From the NCBI GenBank assembly GCA_910591455.2, contig OU342806.1:5793478-5857477 (forward strand): DNA of 64,000 nt, in the 5' to 3' direction. The notes under the pieces were generated by a model. That model did no database searches. It saw nothing but the letters and a program-made list of their open reading frames with translations, and was not told the origin of the DNA. The stretch comes from Pholis gunnellus. Taxonomy: Eukaryota; Chordata; Actinopteri; Perciformes; Pholidae. The position numbers were made by a program, and so were the translations under genes. Shown here in pieces: positions 25,058 to 36,265 of the stretch (positions are counted from its first letter, which is position 1; the number at the start of each line of letters is the position of its first letter).

Positions 25058-27546
25058 ATCTAAGTCATAAATCCCAAACCAAAAATGTAATTCCTTCTTC
25101 AAAATAGAGAAATAAAATATTAAATTACATCCGTAAGCAGAAATGAGCAGCATGAGAAATTCACAATTAAATCTTAAAGCAAAAAGACAGACTATGAACA
25201 AAACACTAAAAGAACCGGTTCACATTTCTTAAAGTCTGTCTTAAATGACATTATGTACATTGAAAAAGCTCTAATCATTCCTCCTGTCCATACCGACCGA
25301 AAAGAGATTGAGATGATTACAGCAATTAATGCACATATGGACATGTGAGTAATGTTTTGAGAAAGACAACATGTGAATGTGTACTTTAAATAAACATGTG
25401 TGCGCTATATACTCCCAGTTTGTCTCTGCTAGAAGTAAGAAAGTAAGAAGGAAACTGGCAAGTCAAAAACAGAGTTCCTTTAGATAATCTTATTACTCAT
25501 GCCGGTTCTTGAGCCAGCTGCCAACATCAGCAGCACTTCTTATTCATTTCTGAACCTTTTAAATTCTTGGAACCAATTGCCAAAGACGTCACTTATATAT
25601 TTAAAAATGAAAACATTTCCAGTTCACATCGAGCTAAGATTCACATTCTTACCGCAGCATCAGCAGCCAGTGAGAAACACTGAAAAAGAGGAGGAGATGA
25701 AAAGTTTAACTTCCTCATGTTTTGCTCATTAGAAAATGGCAAAGTGAACAATGCTAAACCAGAAGCGGCTTAAAGAACCGCAATGAAGTCACTGTGCTGA
25801 ACTCCAGAAATGTTGACATATTATTTGACTCTTTTCTTTCACTTAAGTGTGTATTTTTTAAATTGCCACGCGACAAAGCATTGATTAGCACAGAGAAATC
25901 ATAATTACACACGACCATGAAAACCAAAATCTGCAAGACCCACCCACACACACATGCATTATCTCTCTGCATTTTGTCACACTGTTAGAAACAAAGGCCG
26001 AGTTTCCACTACATACGTTTGTTCTCATCTCATCCTGTATCTCAGTGCGTGACCCTCAGACTACCTCTGACTTCACTACAATGAGTGTGAGAAAGCTCTG
26101 GGCTGTGGGAAGCTTCTCAATGCTGTTATTTCACAGGGGACCTACATTACAACCGTGAAGGTTTTGTAAGTGGCACTGTGCAAGAGTCAAACTGCAGCCG
26201 ACAAGGAGGAGGCGATACCCTCAACTCAACTTCCTGTAAAAAGTGGTTAACTGCTCAGTCGTGAGTTGAGGAACAGGAATCAGGCCAGCAGACCCCAAAA
26301 TATCACACATATAAACCCCTTAAAAGGGATGTAAAAATATATAGGGTTTGACATGACATACAAGCAGATGAGAAATAGGTTAAGATAAAGCAAAGACAAA
26401 GCAGCGGTATTTCTATTGAAGTGGAGTTTCAGTGTACTGCAGCTTGTTGAAAGTAGAACATGGTGGGGTTTGGGTGAGAGTGTGTGTGGGAGTGTGTGTG
26501 TGAGAGAGGAGTGGGGGGTGACATAACAACATCAAAGTTCACAAGAACAAAATGTTTAGGCTAACCCCCAATGATGAGTAACCGAGCGATTGGTGACTTT
26601 ACACCTGAGCAAAGTGTGACGGTGCACAGAAACACGTCACTAGTGGTGTAACGGACCACTGTCGATCCCTGATCCCTTCAGATCCCCCCCTCGCGGTTTA
26701 ACGTTAACCATCACAGTGTGAAATAAAGTTTTACCGATTGTCGTTATCTGCCAATATTCAGTAAAATATGCGATCAAGATATCGGCATTTCTGCTTTTTT
26801 AGTCGCCGATCTCTGATAATGTTACATTGTAAACAAGCCGTGTTTAAACTGACACGAGGAGAACAAAGGTTCTGTTCGGTTACATCGTGATGCGTTCAGG
26901 CTCTGTTCAGTGAAAATTAGTTTTGGTCGAATGTAAATTATAATGTTATCATGATGGGTTCACATGTGATCTTGTAAAATGTGGTGTTGGTGAGAAACTT
27001 GAATAAATCTAGTTGTTTGAAGGAGACGTTTTCACAACAACATAAATAGATATTAGAGATGAACTCGAAAATTCCGCAGGAAATTTTGACAGTGTGGCTG
27101 CTACTGCCCGAAGACGTCGCAATATATATATTATATACACGCCGATATTACCGGTAGTAACTAAGTATGTATTTTTCAAGGTACACCACATGCTCTGTGT
27201 GTTTCACTGTGAGAGAGATTTAGAGAATACAATGGTTGTATTGCCTTGTTTAATTACCATTGCAACAGGAAATGAATCAATGAATGATTGAAAGAATGGT
27301 TTTTAAAATGTATTATCAATGTATCATGCATAACTACACCTAACCACTTGGGCTTACAAGTAACCACAAATACATACAAGGCAGGACCAGAGTGCAGTGT
27401 ACACATTTTAATAGAACAAAAATACAAAAACAACTAAGCTAATTCTGAGCTTAATGTTAAGATACGGTTACTCAATGGAGCTTTTATTTTGAAAGGATGG
27501 GACTGGGTGGGCGAGAGGAGACAGAATCATAATGTTTGACACACAC

Positions 27547-27661
27547 AGTGTGTGTGTGTGTGTGAGAGTGAGTGAGTGAGTGAGTGAGTGACAGACAGAG
27601 AGAGACAAACAGACAGAGAGAGACAAACAGACAGACAGAGACAGACAGACAGACAGACAGG
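27547..27661. repeat. Compound microsatellite (GT)n-(GAGT)n-(ACAG)n
   Basis: GT dinucleotides pass into repeated GAGT tetramers and then into ACAG/AGAG tetramers over about 115 bp. The open frames here are low-complexity artefacts. Confidence 0.85.
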
Positions 27662-29439
27662 AGGTCTAACAATACCTTTGACTGAATATCTCCAAGTCAT
27701 ATGTGTGTGCGTGTGCGTGTAACTGGTTGCCATGGTGAGGACGCACCTGGTGTTAGAGGCAGACTGATTAACAAACATTACAGTAAACTGTGATTTTGAA
27801 CAAAACCCCTGCCTCCTTTTAACAAAAAGCAGGAGTCTGAGTGCCAAAATATGGATACCGTGAGAAAGATAAGACTCTGCTGAACGCAGTGATGTGGTTC
27901 TTTGAGAAATGAGTGGTCAGATTTAACATGGAGACTAATGGAGCAGTTGGTTGGAGTTCATGTCGCTCTGTGTGTGACGGCACAACATTTCCAAGCTTTT
28001 TGGCCAAAAATTGTGTATAAAGAGTAAAAATTGTGGGACCTGGAGCAATTTGTTTGGAAAAATCACAGAATATTTTCCTGCTCCGCTCCACACTGACAGT
28101 TGCGCCCTCACTCTAGCGCTGAACATTCCATGCAATACACACCCATTATAAAATCTGAAACAGACCCCAACATTTTCCTGAAACTTAAACGTTGACTTAA
28201 TGAAAACTGTGCTAGCTATCAAAATGTCCATTTGGCTCAATAAAGTGCAGCGTTTTGTCTACGTTTTAAACTTTGAATCATTTTTCTACGTTAAAGTATG
28301 GCTAGTCAATATGGGCCCAAAGTTAAGTGTTTTTTTTAGCTCTCTTCACACCGAAACCCCATTCAAGTACATGGAGAAATTTTGGTCCGTTTTTCGGGAT
28401 TTTCGGGAAAACCGCGGGGCGAATCTCTCTAGAAGATAGATAGCAAACAATTCCCGATCAGGCTGCACGTTTTTATGTATTTTTTGCATAGGTGTTGGCA
28501 ATGCTGTGTGAGGAGAAGAGCAGCAAGCTTTCTGGACAAAGATTATTATTAGTATGATTAAGCCCGATGAATTATGACCTGTTTACACAAGCTCTAACCA
28601 ATAATACCTCATTAAAACTGCTGATGACAAGATCTGTTTTAATCAATAAAAAATCTTGTATTTCCTAATCATTTGAATTGTGTGTTTTTATAAAGAAAAC
28701 ACTAGAGATGACTATAACAAAGTAAAAGGATAACATTTAGAATTTTTTGTGGTTTACTGACTTCAGAGCGGTTAAAATGATTTTTGGGACGGTGGCAAAA
28801 AAAGAGCCTTGTAGACCAGCTGTATAATCAAACAACACAAAAGGATCTGTATCTGCCAATAAGGATCATTAACGATCGCAATTAGTATCGGCGGCAAAAA
28901 ACATAATTGGGGATCTCTAAAAGCTCCTTTTTCTTTTATCTAAGGGGAACTCAAATAATGTGACAGTTTCTAACTGATACTTTCGGCAGCGAAGTCAAAT
29001 CATTTCAAATGCAACTCGACTATGCTAAACCTAAAAAGGACGTGACCCAAATTTCTGGAGAAAACAGTGAACAGTGTCCCCTTTTATCCCAACATCATCT
29101 ACTTAACAGATCATATATTATCATTCATCTTGACATCTTAATAATAAAATGCAGTATGCCAGCCCAAGGAAAGACGAAATCCCACAATGACCTCATCCTA
29201 CTAACACGTATTGTCGATGTAACCAACACTTGAAATATCTTTTTTCTTTGTGCCATAGGTCTCCATAGTTGTCTAAAACCCACCAATGAGGCACACTGTT
29301 CAAACCGTTGTACGAGGATACGCTGCACTGGCTGACATGTTGCTTCATTAAAGTTTGCACTTCAGTTTGATTTGAGTCGATCCCACATCCACATTTAACT
29401 TGGCTGAATTGAGGGGGAAAAAAATCAACCTATATCACC

Positions 29440-29874
29440 GTAAAGGGATGATTTAGATGTTTTGAAGTGGGTTTGTATGAGGTACTTAACAATAGTCAGT
29501 GTATGGCAGTTGGTACGCCCTCCTTTAGAGAACAAAGCAGAAGTACAGGAAGGGAGCAAAGCAATGTACTGCTTTAGCTACCTAAAAGAAAGTCGATATC
29601 AATTCAAGTGTACGTTATATACTGCTGCCTCAATTGTGTGACTTTTGTGTTTTAGTTCTGATTCACCAACGTCTCTAAATAACACAAACTGGCTGTCGGA
29701 GGGCAAATATTAAAATATATATATATATTAAAAAAAACCTATCTTAGCTTCCATGCTGGTAATTCTGCCTGCTTTTCCAAACCGGGAGCGTGCCACCTTC
29801 TACTGTAAATAATACACTGACTGTGGGTTAGTACCTACAATTCCTCTTAAAAAAAATCTGAGCTGTCCCTTTAA
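29440..29874. mobile_element. MITE, larger copy of the AAAGGGA-ended family
   Basis: It begins with TAAAGGGATGATTTAGATGTTTTGAAGTG and ends with AAAAAAATCTGAGCTGTCCCTTTA, which are inverted versions of each other. Inside are GTATGAGGTACTTA, ATAGTCAGTGTAT and, inverted near the right end, AATACACTGACTGTGGGTTAGTACC. There is no ORF. This is the best-preserved copy of the family in the window. Confidence 0.7.
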
Positions 29875-32146
29875 TCAGCACAAGCGAGAAAGTCGGTTTG
29901 GTTGGATCTCCCTTTAACTCCTGGAAAGCATGGCTAGCAGCAAGACTGAAGACTAAATCAATAAACAATAACAACCAAAACAATACTTGCTTTCAATCAA
30001 CCAGGAAATGATGGAAAACATAATGCTAAACACAAACAAACTCGGAATAGTAAGTGTTTGCGATCATACAGATAAACTATTGCCCGAAAAACTTCGACAA
30101 GCATGGTTCGAAAAACATAAAAGTGTAAATGGGACAAATGGTCAGGCCCCATCCACTTCGTCAAAACCAGTACCATACGTGTATTAATCCACAGTTGAGA
30201 TTGGTCCTGTGTAACTTGTGTTTGCTGAAACTACAGCACTCTGTAATGAAAATATGTAGCCTTTAAAAATGAATCAATAAATGTGTGATCCGTTTTAAAG
30301 ACTGATGTCTTCTGTATGAACAAATGAGTGCCACAGGCTGGCTGGGAAGGTATTGAAACTAATTGTCCGGTTTCAGGCTTTGTTTTGCTGACAATAAGAA
30401 AAGTATAATTTAAAATCAGCCTTAACCTTTAACAAAGGCTCGCGAGGAAGGCCCACTGCATCTTTATTTTGGATAACAAGCAAAGCTACAAGCAGCAAGG
30501 TGGTCATCGGACAATCTCCGACAGAAGAGTTTACCAAACCGGGCGGTCACTGTATTGTTATAAAACCCCTCTACTGCTTAAGATTAATCATCCACACAGA
30601 CAAATCTTCTGTAACAGGATGTGGGTGTTGCCACACAATGAGAAAGTGGCAGTGGTAAAACGTATGCCGGCATGCCTTCATATACCACAATGCTTTCTGA
30701 TCGTGCTCATTTGAGCAGTGAGTCATCCTCAGAGGTAGCAGATACAGTCAGTACTGAACAACAGTAAAGTCAATCAACGCTGAACAACTTATTAATTAAT
30801 CCTTACCTGTATCATTTTACATTTGTATTAGATGGCATGACCTTCATAAATACACCTTAATTTTTCTCATTTTTCAAGTGCTCAGTCTGTGACACTCGAG
30901 TGTTTATGTGCGACCATAGCTGAAATCTGAATCATTGCATGCAGTTCTTCTTCATCATAACATTGCACCTTGAACCCTTTACCCTCTTGCTCATATATCC
31001 GCTGTGCAGAGGATTGTGGGTCAGAATAGCCAGAGAAGCCTGCTGGCTTGCATACTGCAAAATGTGACCAGACGCAGTAGGTCATACTGGTATTTTTTTC
31101 ATATTAAAAAGTATGTTAGTATGGGTTTACTTCTCATCAAACCCTTCAGACTAATCAGCATGAATCAAAGCAAACTAATATGCTACTACCTCTTTAGAAA
31201 TCTGGAGACTAACTTTTACTGAGAGACTAACCTGAGTGTTGGAACATGGCTGACTGCGGTGTCTGTGGTTAGAGTGAGTCAGAAAGAAAAATCTGCTGGA
31301 ATTTTCTGAAAACACAGAGCTGATGGCTCAGAGGACATCCCCCCCTACAGATTTGGACAGCCCCCACACTCGGCAAGCCACAGTGAAATGTTCAGCACAA
31401 ACTGCAGAAGAGTGATCTTGTACGATGTGGTTTGGTTTTCCCTTTTGGTGGCATTGTTTAGTGCTGTTCACATCAGTCTTCACCACTTGGGGGGAAAAGC
31501 TGTTTTCATGCCCTGCTGTTTCTCTTTAAAAATGACAGAACTTGAAATAAGAGGTGGTCATGATGGAAGACTGAGCACGTCAATGGTGCTTCTTGTGTTG
31601 ACTCGATCATGCTCTATAGTGGTGGGGAGGTTTGCAGCTGATATTTCTGGTTTTCTCCAACGACAAGATACCTTGTTGTACACCCTTACAATTACTGAGG
31701 CGATGAGGACGGACTTGATTGAGGTCATACTTGTATGCGTTAGGCGCCAGACTTTCGAATAAAGAAAATGCAAGAATTGAACACACAAGAAGATCACACA
31801 ATCTGACATACCACCCAAGGATGCAGTGGATGGTATCTAGACCAGTGAAGATGGATGGATGCTGCAAGAGCTAGATGTCACGTCTGAGTTGCATTGTAGT
31901 TGACAGTTAAGAGCCAGTTGAAACAGCTGAGAAAAAAAACAAGCTTGTTGTGTGTATCGCCAACCATACAGCTTTTGGCCAATCAGCATTTCAACAACAC
32001 TTGTTTTCTGTTGCACCACTGGTGCCTTGAGCCTTGGCTCTAATGTCCATAACACACCAGATAAAAGTGAGATTCTTACCACCAGTAGAGCAACATTTTT
32101 AGTTTAAGATATTTACCATATTAGCTTCTTTTATTACAATGCAAAC

Positions 32147-33132
32147 TAGTGCTGGGCGGTATGACCAACAATTTGTATCACGGTATTTTTTAAGATTCTG
32201 GCGGTTTCACGGTATACCACGGTATTATTTTTTCTCCTTGACTGTTTTTATATAGGTTTATAATGGCTTACTCTACTGTCAGGTGTACATATAATATAAA
32301 AACATTTTAATGTCATCATGTATAGAGGCTTTGCTTACTATAGGGTTTGCTCGTTTGTTCGTATAATGTTGGGATAGCACTTTGGCTGAAGTATTGTCAC
32401 CCCGGTCAGACATACCTTGAATCCAGTGTTTTAATCATTGCTCTGAGCCAGTCTTTCTCGACTATCTGTAGCGGGACCATGTCCTTGCATAGGTGGTTAT
32501 TGCATTCGTAATGTCGCTCCACCGCTTGCTTTTCTTGTCATATGTGCCTCAAGCAAATGCCTCTTCAAGCGATGTGTGTCCCTTTGGCTTCACTGTTTCA
32601 CTCGCGCTAACGTTACTGGTTGGCGGCCTCGAATCCGGCAGCACAGCTCCTCTCTTGGGCACAGACTCTATCGGTGAATTTCCGGTCTCTCTTTGTTCAT
32701 CCTGCATCGCTCTTTTCTGTTCGTTAATGTAACGTTACTATAGTGACGGAGCCTCTCCCAGCTGTTAGCAGACTGTTGTGCAAGCGGGCTAACTAGCGAG
32801 CTGTACCCAGCATGCTGTTCGGTGGTGTAATTTTATAAATGTACAATTATTAGTGTTACAAATTGTTTATGTGTCACAAACTGTTGTCGTGGTGTTTTGC
32901 CCTGTTAAAGAGCGTTAGTTGTGGGTTATTAACTGTTGTGTTATAAAGTTATAAACATGATTAGGGGTCCCTCTCAATACAAGACAACTAGCTCCGACCG
33001 TAGCGCTCACAGCATCAACCAATATATTCTGCTGCCTGTTGAAGAGTGACAGCAGTTGTTTCGGCTATGCACCGGTATGACGGTGTGTGAAATATTAATA
33101 TCATACGGGAAATTAAAAACCGCCCAGCACTA
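32147..33132. mobile_element. hAT-superfamily DNA transposon with intact ends
   Basis: The element is 986 bp. Both ends carry the identical 14-bp terminal inverted repeat TAGTGCTGGGCGGT. It is flanked by a perfect 8-bp direct duplication, ATGCAAAC (32139-32146 and 33133-33140), the target-site length characteristic of hAT. The interior holds a decayed transposase fragment on the minus strand, so the copy is non-autonomous. Confidence 0.92.
32340..32539 (-). pseudogene. Decayed hAT (ZBED-type) transposase fragment
   Basis: Minus-strand translation gives KRWSDITNAITTY, then after a one-base frame change CKDMVPLQIVEKDWLRAM, then KTLDSRYV and QYFSQSAIPTLY. This matches the central part of ZBED-like hAT transposases (W..IT..I..Y, K.M.P...VE..GF, TL.PRY, YFS). 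It has at least one frameshift and two in-frame stops, and the rest of the gene is missing. It cannot encode a working transposase. Confidence 0.8.
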
Positions 33133-33159
33133 ATGCAAACTGTACACATTAGTATATTT

Positions 33160-33963
33160 CAGTGGTGGGCCGTGGATTTTATACCTGGGCCTTCAGTGCT
33201 GTTCTACTACACTTCTAATAACCTCATTATGACGTCACAGCTACGGGTTATTATTTGTTTCGTGTAAAAGCCGCATATTCACATAACACTGCAACATTTG
33301 ACAAATGAAATAAAATGTTACATGAAGCTCAACACCTACAAAACACGAAATGCAGAGTGCAGATGCATGAATACGAGCATGACGGGACACTGCGTCATTA
33401 ACGGACAATATAGTCCAAATCAATGTAATTCACACAATGACAAACTCACAAGAGCAGTCGCATATATTCATATGACAACAAAGCATGACAAATCAATCCA
33501 GCAGACCTGCAGCGGATCCACGCATTCCACCACACAAGAGCACGAGCCATTCAAATATTATTCATAAAAACGCCACGATTGACAAATGAACAGTAGTAAC
33601 TGTAGAGGTAAACAAACGAACTTCACTTACCAAATTAATGTCGATCCTCCTTTCTTTGTTGACAAAGAGTTTAATCCCAGTACATCGTTTCAGTTCCAGT
33701 AAGAAGTCCTTCTCGATTCATGGACGCAAGTGATGACAGTGATGCCTCCCCCAGTTGCATTTCCGTCCGGTCGTCCGTCCGTCCGTCCGTCCGTCTTCGG
33801 CCGGTAGGTCGGTCGTCTGTCTTTGGCCGGTTGGTCGGTCGTCCGTCCGTCTTCGGCCGGTTGGTCGGTCATCCGTCCGTCTTCGGCCGCCGGTTGGTCA
33901 TCCGTCTTCGGCCGGCCGGTCGGTCGTCCGTCCGACGGTCCGTCCGTCTTCGGCCCACCACTG
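33160..33963. mobile_element. Second hAT-like non-autonomous element with internal minisatellite
   Basis: The ends carry the identical 13-bp inverted repeat CAGTGGTGGGCCG. The flanks are a perfect 8-bp duplication, GTATATTT (33152-33159 and 33964-33971). The element is 804 bp, has no transposase similarity, and ends in a GC-rich tandem repeat. It starts only 27 bp after the preceding hAT element. Confidence 0.88.
33765..33956. repeat. GC-rich minisatellite (about 30-bp unit)
   Basis: Units of the form GGTCGGTCGTCCGTCCGTCTTCGGCC, with nested CCGT tetramers, repeat about six times inside the right end of the hAT-like element. Arg/Ser/Val-rich open frames across it are artefacts of the repeat. 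Confidence 0.85.
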
Positions 33964-33999
33964 GTATATTTAGCATGTTATCATGCTAACTAAATGCAC

Positions 34000-34110
34000 A
34001 GCACCTGTCACACACATGTTGGCAGTATGTTTAGCATGATAGCATGTTAACATGAGCACACGTAACATTTAGCATAACATGTTAGCATTACTATCAAAGT
34101 ATGGGTGTGG
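34000..34110. repeat. TTAGCATG-rich dispersed repeat fragment
   Basis: Repeated words such as TTTAGCATG, ATAGCATGTTAACATG and ACATGTTAGCATT recall a common percomorph interspersed repeat. A related piece is at 63.1-63.35 kb. Confidence 0.45.
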
Positions 34111-35477
34111 CTCATTGGTTTTAAGGCCAACATAAACTCTCTCTGAAGTGTTCTTTGGACTGATGGATGAAAGGACTAACCAATAGGGACGGACCATGCG
34201 GAGCATCCATAATTCATCCATGTGGGCAGATGTTTGGCTTTCACAAACTGGTCAATGCACTGCCAAACGAAAATCTCTCAATACTTTTAAAAATGAAGTA
34301 CGAAATTAAGAGGCGTCAAAAAATTGTGCATCGCGTTTGACCAACGATGACCCTTTAACAAACTTGGCTAATTCAAAAAATCTTGAAAAGCTAGAATGCA
34401 ACACATCATTTAGCCACGACTGAGCTAACAGCGGCAGCCAGCAACATGTGTCAATGTTTGCTCATTACATGAATAGTGTCTTTTCAAAATAAACTTCTGT
34501 CTTCACAGGAAACTCAGTTATAGGCAACAAAAACCACTTAGTTTAGGATCGTTCAAGATTATGTGGATAACATACGGAAATATTGGTGGGATATCTACGA
34601 TTAGGGCTCATTATTTTTTTAGAAGGTATTGCTAAGAATGCTGGATTAGACCAGCCTGCTCCACTATATCTTTACATAGCAATTAGTTGTTTGCTGCTAT
34701 AGTAATGCTCTGAATCTCAAAGTTTGCAAACATACAATTTGGTGACATCCTTTAAACACTGACATTAGGTTAGTATGACCAATCAAAAGCCCTCTTTAAA
34801 TGTCACTGTGGGCTCATGTGTTACAGAGGGGAGGAGTTACAGATGCAAAATGTAGTTGGGCATTTAGATTCAGCAAAAATAATTTTCCCATTGACATGGG
34901 AGAAGTCTTCCATCTGAAGAGAAATAGGATCCACAAGTTCTTATGCTGAGCAACTTTGGAGGATGTCATCATGTTTTAAGGTGCAAATGGGTTAATGTAT
35001 CACTAAATTACCATACTAAATAAACATTTCTAATTACATCTCTTATACCTCTCATTTAGGCCTATTTCAAATTTTATTTTCAATTCAGTTAAAAAGAAAA
35101 ATCCTGGTTTCGGGATCATCAAATTTCTGTAAACTATAGAATTTACTTTTTTTTAAATCACTCACCAATATTTATTAGTTTTTTTTAATGCAATTCCTCG
35201 TGCAATGTCTGCTGTATCGGCTATACTATTAGGCTTAACCAGCTGCGTCAACGTACAGCCATACAACCTGCAGCCAATGTGCAGATGATCATGCGCATCA
35301 ATGTGCAGTAACAAGAACGATAAATAAAGTAGGGCAAATGATCCGAAGTGACTCATCTCGCTGTCACCTGTTGGTTTGATCGTGACCACACATGTTGTCT
35401 TGGACTTCCGCTCTCCAAAGTGAACTTGCCGATCAGTTTCCACACATATTAAACTAAACAGCACGAGGACACAACGC

Positions 35478-35503
35478 GATTGGCTGCACGCATTCGGTAT
35501 AAT
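35478..35503 (+). promoter_or_regulatory. Candidate promoter of the first NFIL3-like gene
   Basis: An inverted CCAAT box (GATTGGCT, 35478-35485) is followed by a weak TATA-like TATAAT at 35498-35503 and then by CG-rich sequence (GTGCGCGCGGGGCC). A good splice donor follows at 35562, so a start near 35,530 would give a short first exon. The start site is inferred. Confidence 0.35.
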
Positions 35504-35529
35504 GTGCGCGCGGGGCCAGCAGCTCTGCT

Positions 35530-35749
35530 CTCTCTTCAGCACCGCTGATTGTGATCGACAGGTAAGCGCAGCCTTCTCTGGGCAAACACGTAACATCCAC
35601 ACACACACACACTTGTTGATATTTAATTACTTTGAGTAATATACGCCAATTTGTACGTTACTGTGTGTGTGTTGCAGAATTTCAAGAAGCTCTCTCAAAG
35701 TCGATCCTGTCCGCCAAATCATCTCACAAGTGTCCTCATTTTTAGTCAG
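35530..35749 (+). other. Candidate 5' non-coding exons of the first NFIL3-like gene
   Basis: A first exon could end at 35561 before GTAAGC. A second could run from 35678, after TTGCAG, to 35749, before GTCAGT. The coding exon then begins at 36262 after a T-rich tract and GCAG, four bases before the ATG. A coding sequence in one exon preceded by spliced leader exons is the usual plan of NFIL3 genes. RNA evidence is needed for these boundaries. Confidence 0.4.
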
Positions 35750-36265
35750 GTCAGTGCGGCGAGTTTAACACTTTAACAGTCTTACCGTCAGCTTTAACTT
35801 GGTTTGTGGGAGACAAGACATTAAATGCTATTAATCAATTTGGTAAACTGTTACCTGGTTACAATTAACAGGACATTTTAGCTAATTTCCAATGCTTTAT
35901 TGTCGTGTTTTCTGTTAACCGAAAATAAAGATTGTTCCGATCATTTCCACAATGCAAAATGCTCCACCATGTTAAAATCCTGCAGAAAAAGTTTATCGAA
36001 ATAGCCTAAAATGTACTTTAACATAAAATGTACGTTCAAGTGTAATGCGAAATGTACTTTTATGTTAAAAGCTCATATTCAAAATGAGTTATATATAATT
36101 TCATAACCAATACATTTCCTTTTGTAACTGCTATTGGTTATTAAATCGGAGTACATAATGTAGTAACTTAAAAAGTTAAGTATGTTAATGAAGTACATCA
36201 AACTTAAGAGTAGCCTGCAGTTAACATAGTTTTAAAAAATATATATTTTTTTTTATTGCAGTTCC

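Larger units (their letters stand above)
22709..35470. other. Gene-poor, repeat-rich intergenic region
   Basis: It should hold the flippase promoter and any 5' non-coding exons near 22.7-23.2 kb, but I cannot place a start site. No conserved coding exon is seen. The open frames are short and have no recognisable domains. The region contains simple repeats, AAAGGGA-type MITE copies, hAT elements and other decayed transposon-like pieces. Confidence 0.6.

Noticed and set aside
26660..28930. Possible decayed transposon between ATCTGCCAATATT near 26,748 and ATCTGCCAATAAGGATC near 28,851
   Set aside because: The similar words suggest a relic, but I could find no matching inverted ends or target duplication.
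33690..33989. Arg/Ser/Val-rich open frames on both strands
   Set aside because: They arise from the GC-rich minisatellite inside the hAT-like element; the composition is wholly repeat-driven.
35162..35608. A 148-codon minus-strand open frame
   Set aside because: It lies across the promoter and leader exon of NFIL3-like copy 1, on the opposite strand, and shows no domain.
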